Origin: Actinoallomurus sp048498315
Lineage (GTDB): Bacteria; Actinomycetota; Actinomycetes; Streptosporangiales; Streptosporangiaceae
Direction: 5' to 3'
Length of the DNA: 23,918 nucleotides
Assembly: GCA_048498315.1 (NCBI GenBank)
Contig: JBEHYF010000078.1
Location: 1-23,918 of the forward strand
In this document: piece after piece, positions 15,415 to 23,918 of the stretch
Numbering within the stretch: the first letter of the stretch is position 1
Layout: every line of letters starts with the position of its first letter
Position numbers and translations under genes: made by a program
Notes under the pieces: generated by a model
What the model saw: only the letters and a program-made list of their open reading frames with translations
The model's database searches: none
Told to the model about the DNA's origin: nothing

Positions 15415-15424
15415 GGACCGTTCG

Positions 15425-16231
15425 TCAGCCGGCGAGTGACATGTACAGCCGGGTGCCGCGCGGCCGGTAGCCGACGCGTTCGTAGACGCGCCGCGAGCCG
15501 TCGCCGGAGTACTCCAGCCACACCGACTGCGCTCCCCGGTCGAACATGGCCTCGGTCAGCGCGGCCGTGACCGCGGCGGCGATGCCGTGGCCGCGGAACG
15601 CCGGGCGGGTACCGATGCCCGACAGTTCGGCGGTCCCCACGGCCGGCGGGGAGCAGGACCCGCCGCCGGCGCAGCCGCCGCCGGGCGCACGGACGAACCG
15701 TACGGCCCCGCCGCTCTCCTGGGTGCGGCGCAGACGGGCCGCTCCCTCCGGCGAGGCCGTGAACTCGCCGGTGAACGCCTCCGACAGGGCGGCGTCGATC
15801 GCCGCGTAGTCCTCCTCGGAGGACGGCACCTGCACGAGGTGCGGCTCGAAGGCGCCGGCCGGTGCGTACGCGGCATCCGGCCCCGGCTCCGCTCCAGCCC
15901 TCGCCCCCGGCCTCCTCAACGCGGCCGGGACGCAGACGAGGTACTCGTGCACCTCATCGGTGATGAAGCCGGCCGCGCGCAGCGCGGGCGCGACGGCGGG
16001 CGCGGCGGCGGGTGCGAACTCCAGCCGCGGTTTCAGACCTCGCTCGCGGAACGCCGCGACCAGTGCCGCGACGTCCCGCCCGGTCGGCTGGGCGCCTGGC
16101 AGCGGGGTTGCGTAGTTGATGTACGGGCTGCTGGTACCGGGATCGAACCCGGCGACGAAGCCCCCGGTCTCGACGACGGCCGGGCGGCGGCGAAGGTTGG
16201 CGACGGCGAAGCTCTGGACGTCGATGGCCAC
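15425..16231 (-). CDS. Two-domain GNAT-family N-acetyltransferase
   Basis: This 268-residue protein has a C-terminal GNAT fold with the acetyl-CoA-binding loop RGHGIA (213-218) in GIGTRPAFRGHGIAAAVT, followed by the family end VYERVGYRPRGTRLYMSL. The N-terminal half (1-105) has a second, more degenerate GNAT-like pattern (GGFVAGFDPGTSSPYINYA, then a long helix). A Gly/Cys-rich insertion (184-196) interrupts the C-terminal domain and is unusual. The GTG at 16229-16231 is chosen because GAGG lies 6 bases before it and the conserved sequence begins there; an in-frame start 21 codons earlier is possible. Substrate is unknown. A single-gene unit preceded by a structured leader. Confidence 0.82.
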   Translation of the reverse strand: MAIDVQSFAVANLRRRPAVVETGGFVAGFDPGTSSPYINYATPLPGAQPTGRDVAALVAAFRERGLKPRLEFAPAAAPAVAPALRAAGFITDEVHEYLVCVPAALRRPGARAGAEPGPDAAYAPAGAFEPHLVQVPSSEEDYAAIDAALSEAFTGEFTASPEGAARLRRTQESGGAVRFVRAPGGGCAGGGSCSPPAVGTAELSGIGTRPAFRGHGIAAAVTAALTEAMFDRGAQSVWLEYSGDGSRRVYERVGYRPRGTRLYMSLAG

Positions 16232-16329
16232 CTGTGACCTCACGTGAATGACACTGGGACGCGCCGCCGTGCCATGGCGGGCCGGCGAACGCACGCGTAC
16301 TTGTGGACCCGGCCGTGGGGCCGGGCCGT

Positions 16330-16374
16330 CCCGTCGGGAAGAGCCCGACGGGGAGGCGGTGCGTCGCGCACCGC
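16330..16374 (-). promoter_or_regulatory. Tandem hairpins in the GNAT leader
   Basis: Two perfect hairpins lie four bases apart: GCGGTGCG-TCG-CGCACCGC (16356-16374) and CCCGTCGGG-AAGAG-CCCGACGGG (16330-16352). Both are about 100-145 bases upstream of the GNAT start. They could be a terminator or an attenuator for GNAT expression. Confidence 0.45.
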
Positions 16375-16430
16375 ACGGTGAGGCCGCCGCCGTCAGGAGG
16401 CGTGAGACCGGGCCGGAGGGTGGACCGGTT

Positions 16431-16469
16431 TCAGTGCCGACGGCGGCCGCCGAGGGACGCCGAGGTCAT
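16431..16469 (-). CDS. Possible 12-residue leader peptide upstream of GNAT
   Basis: The short ORF MTSASLGGRRRH has AAGGA nine bases before its ATG and ends before the tandem hairpins. An even shorter ORF (MAKERSL) overlaps its start as ATGA. The Arg/His run near the end is the kind of pattern seen in ribosome-mediated attenuators, but the small size makes chance occurrence likely. Confidence 0.25.
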   Translation of the reverse strand: MTSASLGGRRRH

Positions 16470-16684
16470 AGGCTTCGTTCCTTCGCCATCTGCGCCCGCG
16501 TGCGCGGGGCGTCGTCACCGTCCCACGAGACCCGCGAACGCGCAACTCAGTGAGCCGGCCCGATGCCGTGTCCCGCACCCGGCCCGATCCCGATGTTCGC
16601 CGAGGCGCGACATTCCGCCGGGGGAGGGTGTTCGGCGGGTCCGGCGCCGGCGCGAGTCGCCGCCACGCGGACGGCGGGTCCCGT

Positions 16685-16748
16685 CCGAACACCGTCCCGC
16701 CCGAACACCGTCCCGCCCGAACACCGTCCCGCCCGAACACCGTCCCGG
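16685..16748. repeat. Minisatellite: four 16-bp tandem repeats
   Basis: CCGAACACCGTCCCGC is repeated at 16685, 16701, 16717 and 16733; the first three copies are identical and the last differs only in its final base. A partial unit precedes the array. The period is not a multiple of three and the array lies between genes, 21 bases beyond the Fic-like stop codon. Confidence 0.9.
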
Positions 16749-16769
16749 CGGAACGTCTCTCCGCCGCGC

Positions 16770-17555
16770 TCAGCCGCGCAGCAGCGCCTCGCAGACGGCG
16801 AGGGCGTCACGCGCGGCCAGCTCGATCGCATCCGCGCAGTGGGCGACCCATCCGGCCACGCCCTCCGCGGTCCCGGACGCGAACCCGCGCAGGCCCGCGA
16901 CGTAGCCGTCGCGCAGCTCGGCGTGGCCGATCTCGGGCGCGATCAGCGACTTGGGGTCCAGGCCACGGTCGACGAGGGTGAGCCGCGCGGCCGCCCGGGC
17001 CACGATGCCGTCGCCCCAGCCGAACGGCCGCAGCGCCAGCAGCTCGCCGTGCACGATCGCGGCGACGACCAGGGCCGGGGCGGCGGTCGGCGCGGTCAGC
17101 AGGTCGCTCAGCGCGTCGAGCCGCGCCATGACGTCCGAGGGCGACGGCGGCGGTCCGAGCTCCAGCGGGTCGTGTACGTCGCCGCCGGCCCGCGGCCGCC
17201 CGAGGTCGCCGGCGGGCGCGCGGTCGGCGGCGGCGAGGACGTGCAGCCGGGCGAGCGCCTGGCGCGGCGCACTCCGCCACGTCGCCGTCAGCGATCCCAG
17301 CTCGGCGGAGACCCGCAGCGCGCCCTGGACGACGGGGTCGCCGGCCTCTCCTCCGCGCACCCGCTCCAACGGGACCGCGACGCCCTCCAGCGCCGCCGAG
17401 GCGCGAGCGCCGCGCAGCGCCGACTCCGCCGACACCTCGGCGCTGCGGCGCCGCAGGATCCGGTGGCGGAGCAGCCGGTCGACGGCCGCGCGGACGCGCG
17501 CGACGGATTCGGGCACGTCAGGCAGGCCCGCGACGGCGGCGAGGGGATCTTTCAC
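16770..17555 (-). CDS. Fic-fold protein with degenerate active site
   Basis: This 261-residue protein is often labelled oxidoreductase in actinobacterial genomes, but its sequence fits the Fic family. RASAALEG (51-58) holds the class II inhibitory motif SxxxEG (Ser53, Glu57, Gly58). The helix VHGELLALRPFGWGDGIVAR (168-187) corresponds to the Fic core helix and HxFx(D/E)GNGRxxR loop, with catalytic His replaced by Arg176 and the GNGR part altered to GDGIVAR. AMP transfer by the usual mechanism is therefore unlikely. The GTG start (17553-17555) has AGGG about 8 bases upstream; a longer ORF reaching into acs is a shadow. It is divergent from acs with 162 bases between, an arrangement I recall from Streptomyces. 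Function is unknown. Confidence 0.8.
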   Translation of the reverse strand: MKDPLAAVAGLPDVPESVARVRAAVDRLLRHRILRRRSAEVSAESALRGARASAALEGVAVPLERVRGGEAGDPVVQGALRVSAELGSLTATWRSAPRQALARLHVLAAADRAPAGDLGRPRAGGDVHDPLELGPPPSPSDVMARLDALSDLLTAPTAAPALVVAAIVHGELLALRPFGWGDGIVARAAARLTLVDRGLDPKSLIAPEIGHAELRDGYVAGLRGFASGTAEGVAGWVAHCADAIELAARDALAVCEALLRG

Positions 17556-17644
17556 GCGCCCGACCCTATGCGCCGTACGCCGCCCGCGGCGCGGCGGGGG
17601 CGTGGAAACCCCGGCACGCGGCCGCAAGCACCATGCGTGACCAC

Positions 17645-17675
17645 TTGTCACTGCCGCCGCCAACTGCTGGAGTTG
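17645..17675 (+). promoter_or_regulatory. Candidate acs promoter with overlapping inverted repeat
   Basis: TTGTCA (17645-17650) is a good -35; 17 bases later TGGAGT (17668-17673) is a poor -10. The inverted repeat CAACT-GCTGG-AGTTG (17661-17675) overlaps the -10, where a repressor could act. The start codon is about 40 bases downstream. Confidence 0.35.
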
Positions 17676-17717
17676 TCGTGACGGCCGTCCGAACTTCGAG
17701 CGATGAAGGAGCGCGAC

Positions 17718-19688
<1,971 letters not shown>

Positions 19689-19694
19689 GCCCAT

Positions 19695-19731
19695 GCCGAG
19701 GGCGCGGTCCGGCCCGGGCCGCGCCCTCGGC
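19695..19731 (+). terminator. Terminator of acs
   Basis: A perfect 13-bp stem (GCCGAGGGCGCGG with CCGCGCCCTCGGC) with an 11-base loop begins 7 bases after the acs stop codon and is followed by CTTGC. Confidence 0.85.
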
Positions 19732-19904
19732 CTTGCAGCCACCCGGATGTCACCGCATCACCAGCGGTAACCTCTGACACACGCGTTCCGAGAAGCCGTT
19801 CTTACGGAGACATCGCCGGTTCACTCCTCATCGGCGGTTCGGCCTGTTCGGATCCTGCGTTGTTCGAGAAAGTGACGACCGGCACCGAGAGGAGCAGTTC
19901 GACA

Positions 19905-20336
19905 ATGACGGAGGAACGGCCCGGCGGACGACTTGAGGACAAGTCACTCGGTGAGCTGGTCGCCATCGCGACGAGCAGCGTCTCCAACCTCGTCAAGGCG
20001 GAGATCGAGCTCGCCAAGCTGGAGCTGAAGGGCGATGTCAAGAAGGCCGCCCTCGGCGGCACGCTGTTCGCCGTCGCCGGCCTGATCGCGGGCATCGTCC
20101 TGATCCTGCTGTCGATCGCCGCCGCGTACGCGCTGGTCGCCGCGGGCGTGTGGCACTGGCTCGCCTTCGTGATCGTGGCCGGGTTCTACGTACTGCTCGC
20201 CGCCGTGCTCGTCGGCATCGGGATGTGGCGGATGAAGAAGATGAGCGGCGCCCGCCGCACCCGCGAGACCGTACGCGCCGACCTGGCGCTGCTGCGGCGC
20301 GGCGGCTCGGACGACCGGCCTGCCCTGGCCGAGTGA
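19905..20336 (+). CDS. Phage-holin-family / YqjE-like membrane protein
   Basis: This 143-residue protein has a charged amphipathic N-terminal segment (DKSLGELVAIATSSVSNLVKAEIELAKLELKGD region, 12-44) typical of the superfamily III holin/YqjE group, then two hydrophobic spans (about 50-79 and 84-108) and a basic C-terminal tail. The ATG at 19905 is preceded by AGAGGAG 10 bases away; a TTG reading starting 45 bases earlier is less likely. It corresponds in position to mycobacterial Rv3669, between acs and the ephE-like gene. A lytic role is not implied; these chromosomal proteins are general membrane proteins of unknown function. Confidence 0.83.
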   Translation: MTEERPGGRLEDKSLGELVAIATSSVSNLVKAEIELAKLELKGDVKKAALGGTLFAVAGLIAGIVLILLSIAAAYALVAAGVWHWLAFVIVAGFYVLLAAVLVGIGMWRMKKMSGARRTRETVRADLALLRRGGSDDRPALAE

Positions 20337-20406
20337 CGCCCGCCCGGGGCACGGCCTGGCGGCCCCGCGCCCGCCCGGCGATGAAGGGACCAGGAAGGGA
20401 ACCGGC

Positions 20407-21342
20407 ATGACGGACGAGTCCGTCGCCTGGATCGACGGGCCGTGGCGGCACCGTATGGTCAGCGCCGGCGGCACCCGCTTCCACGTCGTGGAGGCCGGTG
20501 ATGGGCCGCTCGTGCTGCTGCTGCACGGCTTCCCGGAATTCTGGTGGTGCTGGCATCACCAGCTCGTGTCCCTCGCTGAGGCCGGGTTCCGGGCGGCCGC
20601 CGTCGACCTGCGCGGGTACGGCGGCAGCGACAAGCCTCCCCGCGGATACGACCTGATCACCCTCGCCGGCGACGCCGCCGGGCTCGTCCGCGCGCTCGGC
20701 GAGGCGAACGCCACCGTGGTCGGGCACGACTGGGGCGGCCTGCTCGCCTGGACCATGGGCGTCTACCACCCCAAGACGGTGCAGCGGCTCGCCGCCGTCT
20801 CCGCGCCGCACCCGCTGCGCCTGCGCGCCTCCCTGCTGACCGACGTGCGCGGCCAGGGCTGGGCGACCCGGCACGTCTTCGCCTTCCAGGTGCCGATCCA
20901 CCCCGAGCACCGGCTCGTACGCGACGACGCCGCGGCGGTCGGGCAGACGCTGCGCGACTGGTCCGCGCCCGGCTGGCCGGACGCGCGCAGCGAGGAACTG
21001 TACCGCGCGGCGTTCCAGATCCCCGGCGTGGCGCACTGCGCGCTGGAGTACCACCGCTGGGCGGTGCGCTCGGTGCTGCGTCCCGACGGGCTGCGGTACG
21101 CCCGCCGGATGCGCGCGCCGATCCACGTGCCGACCCTGCAACTGCACGGCTCGCTCGACCGATGCGTGTTCCCGCACAGCGCACAGGGCTCGGGCCGGTA
21201 CGTCGAGGCGCCGTACCGCTGGAAGCTGATCGAAGGGGCCGGGCACTTCCCGCACGAGGAGCGTCCGGACGTCTTCGACACCGAGCTGATCGGCTGGCTG
21301 GACGACCCCGAGCCCGACCGCCGCCCGCTCCGCCGCCGCTGA
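20407..21342 (+). CDS. ephE: Epoxide-hydrolase-like alpha/beta hydrolase
   Basis: This 311-residue hydrolase carries the oxyanion motif HGFPEFWW (40-47), the nucleophile elbow GHDWGG with Asp108, the probable acid Asp251 in HGSLDRCV, and catalytic His280 in GAGHFPHEE. An Asp nucleophile with HGxP marks epoxide hydrolases or dehalogenases rather than serine esterases. The position after the holin-like gene matches Rv3670 (ephE), so the symbol is given by synteny and motif; the substrate is unknown. The ATG has GGAAGGGA about 7 bases upstream and lies 70 bases after the previous stop, consistent with co-transcription. Confidence 0.86.
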   Translation: MTDESVAWIDGPWRHRMVSAGGTRFHVVEAGDGPLVLLLHGFPEFWWCWHHQLVSLAEAGFRAAAVDLRGYGGSDKPPRGYDLITLAGDAAGLVRALGEANATVVGHDWGGLLAWTMGVYHPKTVQRLAAVSAPHPLRLRASLLTDVRGQGWATRHVFAFQVPIHPEHRLVRDDAAAVGQTLRDWSAPGWPDARSEELYRAAFQIPGVAHCALEYHRWAVRSVLRPDGLRYARRMRAPIHVPTLQLHGSLDRCVFPHSAQGSGRYVEAPYRWKLIEGAGHFPHEERPDVFDTELIGWLDDPEPDRRPLRRR

Positions 21343-21422
21343 GCCCGCCCCGGCGCTTCGGCCGGAGGCACGCCGCCGGCCGCCTGCATGGGGAACGTAC
21401 GCGGCTCGGTCCGCCGCGGTCG

Positions 21423-21452
21423 GCCGTGTGCGGAGAAGCCGTGTGCGGAGAA
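21423..21452 (+). repeat. Duplicated 15-bp unit before the DUF309 start
   Basis: GCCGTGTGCGGAGAA occurs twice head to tail, ending 7 bases before the ATG. Each unit carries a GGAGAA ribosome-site-like core, so the duplication has doubled the candidate Shine-Dalgarno sequence. Confidence 0.75.
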
Positions 21453-21459
21453 TGGGAGC

Positions 21460-22044
21460 ATGCGGGATCGGGAGACAGGGCGCTCCACGTACGAGGCGGG
21501 GCGCTCCGCGGGCGAGGCAGGGCGGCCCGCGGACGAGCCGGAGCGGCTCGCGAACGAGGTGCGGGACCGGGACACGGCCGGGCGGGCGCGCAACGCGCGG
21601 CCACGGGACGCGTACGGGCGTCCGCTGCCGCGCGACGCTGCGGGCGAGGAACGGGTCCCGGACGACTACACGGCCGAGCCGGACGAGGCGCTGGCGGAGG
21701 CCCAGCGGTTCCTGGACGCCGACCGTCCCTTCCACGCGCACGAGGTGCTGGAGGCGGCGTGGAAGGCCGCCCCGGAGGCCGAACGCGCCCTCTGGCAGGG
21801 GCTGGCCCAGCTCGCCGTCGGGTTCACGCACGTGCGGCGCGGCAACGCGCGAGGGGCAAGGGCGCTGCTGCGGCGCGGGGCCGGCCGCATCGCGCCGTAC
21901 GGCGACGCGGAGCGGGGCCCGGCCCCGCACGGGATCCGGGCCGGCGAGCTGGCCCGGCAGGCCCTCGGGCTGGCCGAGCGCATCGAGCGGAACGGCCTCG
22001 GCGAGGTGACGGACGCCGACCTGGCACCCCGCCTGCGCGGCTGA
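21460..22044 (+). CDS. DUF309-family protein
   Basis: This 194-residue protein has a DUF309 helical core: HAHEVLEAAW (92-101) followed by WQGLAQLAVGFTHVRRGN (112-129) and GARALLRRG. The His and Glu of HxHEVxE are conserved and may bind a ligand or metal, but the biochemical role of the family is unknown. The first 65 residues are a charged, repetitive, probably disordered extension (GRSTYEAGRSAGEAGRPADE). The ATG at 21460 is preferred because GGAG lies 9 bases upstream; a longer reading from 21388 would translate the 15-bp repeat. Confidence 0.8.
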   Translation: MRDRETGRSTYEAGRSAGEAGRPADEPERLANEVRDRDTAGRARNARPRDAYGRPLPRDAAGEERVPDDYTAEPDEALAEAQRFLDADRPFHAHEVLEAAWKAAPEAERALWQGLAQLAVGFTHVRRGNARGARALLRRGAGRIAPYGDAERGPAPHGIRAGELARQALGLAERIERNGLGEVTDADLAPRLRG

Positions 22045-22572
22045 CCGGCACCCTGCGGCACCGCGGACCGCAGCGCCCCGCACCCCCTGCCGACAGGCAG
22101 ACCGGCAACCAGCCGCAGTTCCGGCTGGACCCCGGACCAGCCGCCACCGACACCGGGCAGCGCGGCGGGACGCGCCTCCACCCGTGCGCCTTCCGACCCG
22201 GGAGGCCCGCACCCACGCTCCCCGCCGGCACGGCGGAAGCGCCCCTGCCGACACGGCGCTCACCCGCACTTCCGGCCGCGCGCGGACCAGCAGTCGCGCG
22301 GACCGGGCGGCGGTGGAGCGGTGCCGGTCCGTGCGCCGCGGCCGCGTCCTTTTCGGGTGCTTTCCGGCGAGTGGCAGGCGCCGAACGGCATGATCCACTA
22401 CGCATCCCGAATGCCGAAAAGGCCGGAGATCGGGGGTAACGCTGGCCATTGCAGCGTCATTCATGCCTGTTTCTCGGCCCCGAGCGGCCGATTCACTGGA
22501 TTTTCACGGAAACGGCGGCACCCTGCGCCCGCGCGGCGTCCCCGTACGACGTGGCCGCCCTGGCCGCAGTGA
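22045..22572. other. Spacer between convergent DUF309 and marP genes
   Basis: No gene is supported. Two modest hairpins are present: CTGCGG-N9-CCGCAG (22053-22073), just after the DUF309 stop, and TCGGCC-CCGAGC-GGCCGA (22474-22491), in the marP-proximal half. Either could terminate transcription of the two converging genes. The stretch 22390-22520 is AT-richer than its surroundings. Confidence 0.5.
22474..22491. terminator. Candidate terminator between convergent genes
   Basis: A perfect 6-bp stem TCGGCC/GGCCGA with a 6-base loop, 82 bases past the marP stop. It is followed on the plus strand by TTCACTGGATTTT. Modest stability; direction is uncertain. Confidence 0.3.
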
Positions 22573-23766
22573 TCAGTCCGAGCAGGCCTGGGTGGAGACC
22601 TCGTTGGTCGCCTGGACGCCGGCGTTCGCGTCCTGCTCGACCTCGTGGGCGGTCAGCGCGTACCCGGTGTCCTTGTTGTCGAGGGCGGCGGCGAACACCA
22701 CGCCGTACACCTTGCCGTTGGGGGCCAGCAACGGGCCGCCGGAGTTGCCCTGTTCGACCAATGCGCGGATGGTGTAGATCTCGCGGGTGACCTGGCCGGA
22801 GTGGTAGATGTCCGGGCCGCGCGCCTTCTGCTTGGCGCGGATGCGGGCCGGCCGCGCGGTGAATGGGTGGTTCTTCGGGAAGCCGGCGACGACGGCGTTA
22901 TCGCGGGGCTGGGCGTTGCCGTCGAACTTCAGCGAGGGCAGATGGATGCCCGGCACGTCCAGGATGGCGATGTCGGTCTTGTAGTCGTACAGCACGACCT
23001 TGGCGCGGTACGCGCCGCCGCCCATGGTGTAGACGGTCGGGCCGGTGTCGACGCCGGCGACGACGTGCGCGTTCGTCATGACCCGGTTGGGCGCGTAGAC
23101 GAAGCCGGTGCCCTCGATCTTGCGCTGGCAACTGCGGGCGGTGCCGATGATCTTCACGATGCTGCGGCGGGCCGCACGCATCTGCGGGGTGGTCAGCACG
23201 CGCGGGTCCGGCGGCGGCACGTCGACGATCGACTCGCCGCCGAGGCCGCCGAAGACCTGCGGGAACTCGGTCTTGGAGACGAAGCCACGGAATGAGGAGA
23301 ACCAGGTGTCGGCCTGCTCGGGCATGAACGCGTCCACGCCGTGCAGCACCCGCGAGTCCTTGACCTGGGTGCGCAGCCAGGTGATCGGGGAGGTGACCAG
23401 TGCGCTGCCGATGAACCAGGCGACCACGAGCAGCGCGACCGAGCTGACGCAGGCGCCGCCGATGGCGTCGAGGCTGCGCGCGGACTCCCACGTCACCCTG
23501 CTGCGGATGGCCGAGCCGATCGCCGAGGCCATGAGCTGGCCGAGCGTCGCGGTGAGGAACGCGATGATCACGGCGAGCAGCGCCTGCTGACCCGGGCCGT
23601 CGACGACGACCTTGACCAGCGGAGGGGCGAGCAGCATCCCGACGACCACGCCACCGACGAAGCCGATGAAGCTGAGTACGCCCACGATGAAGCCCTGCCG
23701 GTACCCCGAGATCGCGAACAGCACGACGAGGACCAGCAGGATGAGATCAAGGATGTGATCGCCCAT
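22573..23766 (-). CDS. marP: MarP-like membrane serine protease (CvpA-type membrane region plus trypsin fold)
   Basis: This 397-residue periplasmic protease is the counterpart of mycobacterial MarP (Rv3671c), needed for acid and oxidative stress resistance. Four hydrophobic segments (about 5-20, 27-48, 62-85, 103-125) form a CvpA-like membrane region. The protease domain has the triad His234 (TNAHVVAG), Asp265 (YKTDIAIL) and Ser342 (GNSGGP). Cys213 and Cys394 match the spacing of the structural disulfide in MarP. The ATG at 23764-23766 is chosen from homology; an in-frame GTG is directly before it. No Shine-Dalgarno sequence precedes either, and a TATACG box about 8 bases upstream suggests leaderless translation. 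It follows the Nudix gene by 84 bases. Confidence 0.93.
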   Translation of the reverse strand: MGDHILDLILLVLVVLFAISGYRQGFIVGVLSFIGFVGGVVVGMLLAPPLVKVVVDGPGQQALLAVIIAFLTATLGQLMASAIGSAIRSRVTWESARSLDAIGGACVSSVALLVVAWFIGSALVTSPITWLRTQVKDSRVLHGVDAFMPEQADTWFSSFRGFVSKTEFPQVFGGLGGESIVDVPPPDPRVLTTPQMRAARRSIVKIIGTARSCQRKIEGTGFVYAPNRVMTNAHVVAGVDTGPTVYTMGGGAYRAKVVLYDYKTDIAILDVPGIHLPSLKFDGNAQPRDNAVVAGFPKNHPFTARPARIRAKQKARGPDIYHSGQVTREIYTIRALVEQGNSGGPLLAPNGKVYGVVFAAALDNKDTGYALTAHEVEQDANAGVQATNEVSTQACSD

Positions 23767-23777
23767 CACTGGACAAC

Positions 23778-23783
23778 CGTATA
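23778..23783 (-). promoter_or_regulatory. Possible -10 box for leaderless marP mRNA
   Basis: On the minus strand TATACG lies 8 bases before GTGATG, the two adjacent in-frame start codons of marP. That spacing would place the transcript start at or next to the start codon, explaining the missing ribosome site. No good -35 is seen. Confidence 0.35.
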
Positions 23784-23850
23784 GGGGATTCGCGCGTCGG
23801 GGCGTCGTCTCCTCGGACCAGATCATTACCGATCGCGTACGAATGGGGGA

Positions 23851-23918
23851 CTATTCGCGGGTTGCGAGGTCGATGACCTCGGCCGGGAGGTCCTCCACGC
23901 GGCCCCGGTTCCACGGCC
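23851..23918 (-). CDS. C-terminal end of a Nudix hydrolase (CoA pyrophosphatase-like), partial
   Basis: Only the last 21 full codons and the TAG stop are in the window, reading PWNRGRVEDLPAEVIDLATRE. The motif W-x-R-x-x-x-V-E-D-L-P-x-E-V resembles the C-terminus of actinobacterial Nudix CoA hydrolases, and a Nudix gene (Rv3672c-type) normally precedes marP. The Nudix box itself lies outside the window, so the call rests on position and a short tail. Confidence 0.55.
   Translation of the reverse strand, partial: PWNRGRVEDLPAEVIDLATRE

Larger units (their letters stand above)
13699..15424. other. 1.7-kb region without a convincing gene
   Basis: Every ORF here is Arg/Pro/Gly-rich, has no domain, and shows no clear ribosome site. 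The left part (13700-14350) is extremely GC-rich; 14380-14700 is markedly AT-richer with mixed third-position bases. It contains the ssd leader with a DnaA-like box, an 11-bp repeat cluster, three strong hairpins or palindromes, a TACAAT -10-like box on plus at 15075-15080, and a 16-bp direct repeat pair. In mycobacteria a HAD-family phosphatase gene lies beside ssd; no trace of one is visible here. Decayed sequence, or a region producing an unrecognised RNA, are both possible. Confidence 0.55.
16232..16769. other. Spacer upstream of the GNAT gene
   Basis: This 538-base stretch has no convincing full gene. On the minus strand, in order toward GNAT, it holds the 16-bp minisatellite, a possible 12-codon leader ORF, and two GC-rich hairpins. 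These are listed separately. Confidence 0.6.

Noticed and set aside
15094..15570. 158-codon plus ORF with a TACAAT box just upstream
   Set aside because: The first third has acceptable codon bias, but the product is Arg-rich without a domain and runs antisense into the GNAT gene.
16134..16156. tRNA T-arm-like sequence on the minus strand (CCGGG-TTCGATC-CCGG)
   Set aside because: No acceptor, D or anticodon arms fit around it, and it codes for AGFDPGT in the conserved part of the GNAT protein.
16685..16748. CRISPR-like array
   Set aside because: The 16-bp units abut with no spacers, so it is a tandem repeat and not a CRISPR.
20038..22464. 808-codon minus-strand ORF
   Set aside because: Shadow across the holin-like, hydrolase and DUF309 genes; no recognisable domain.

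Overview
The window is chromosomal DNA from a very GC-rich actinobacterium. Third codon positions are almost all G or C, GTG starts are frequent, and gene order matches the core neighbourhoods of Streptomyces (hppA, SCO3548, bldG, helicase) and Mycobacterium (ssd/Tad cluster, acs, holin-like protein, ephE, marP, Nudix). A member of the Streptosporangiales (Actinomadura-like) fits, but that placement is from memory of synteny and was not computed.

Layout. Positions 1-3870: hppA (K+-independent H+-pumping pyrophosphatase, minus) lies downstream of a two-gene operon, bldG plus its partner anti-sigma kinase-like protein (minus). Very strong hairpins follow hppA and the operon. 3869-6232: a large MrfA/Hrq1-like DEAH helicase on plus, divergent from bldG. 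6353-7447: a secreted, single-span surface protein of unknown function. 7762-13698: a minus-strand Flp/Tad operon, read from right to left: ssd/cpaE-like, a repeat-rich coupled ORF, cpaF/tadA, a possible tiny coupled ORF, tadB, tadC, a possible small ORF, Flp-type pilin (DUF4244), tadE and tadG-like. No prepilin peptidase is in the window. 13699-15424: 1.7 kb with no convincing gene, but with strong hairpins, palindromes and short tandem repeats. 15425-16769: a two-domain GNAT acetyltransferase with a structured leader, then a 16-bp minisatellite. 16770-17555: a Fic-fold protein with a degenerate active site, divergent from acs (17718-19688). 19905-22044: holin-like membrane protein, EphE-like alpha/beta hydrolase and DUF309 protein, all plus. 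22573-23766: MarP-like membrane serine protease (minus), preceded by the 3' end of a Nudix (CoA pyrophosphatase-like) gene.

How the parts fit. The left block links membrane energetics (hppA) with developmental or stress partner switching (bldG). The centre builds an actinobacterial Tad pilus: CpaF powers assembly, TadB/TadC form the membrane platform, the DUF4244 protein is the pilin, TadE/TadG-like proteins are pseudopilins, and Ssd/CpaE probably localises the machine. The right block is metabolic and stress-related: acetate activation, envelope proteins, epoxide/ester hydrolysis and acid-stress proteolysis.

No fully new system is evident. The most unusual points are small or low-complexity ORFs translationally coupled inside the Tad operon, the pseudo-Fic protein that keeps a textbook inhibitory motif, and the structured gene-free region upstream of ssd.
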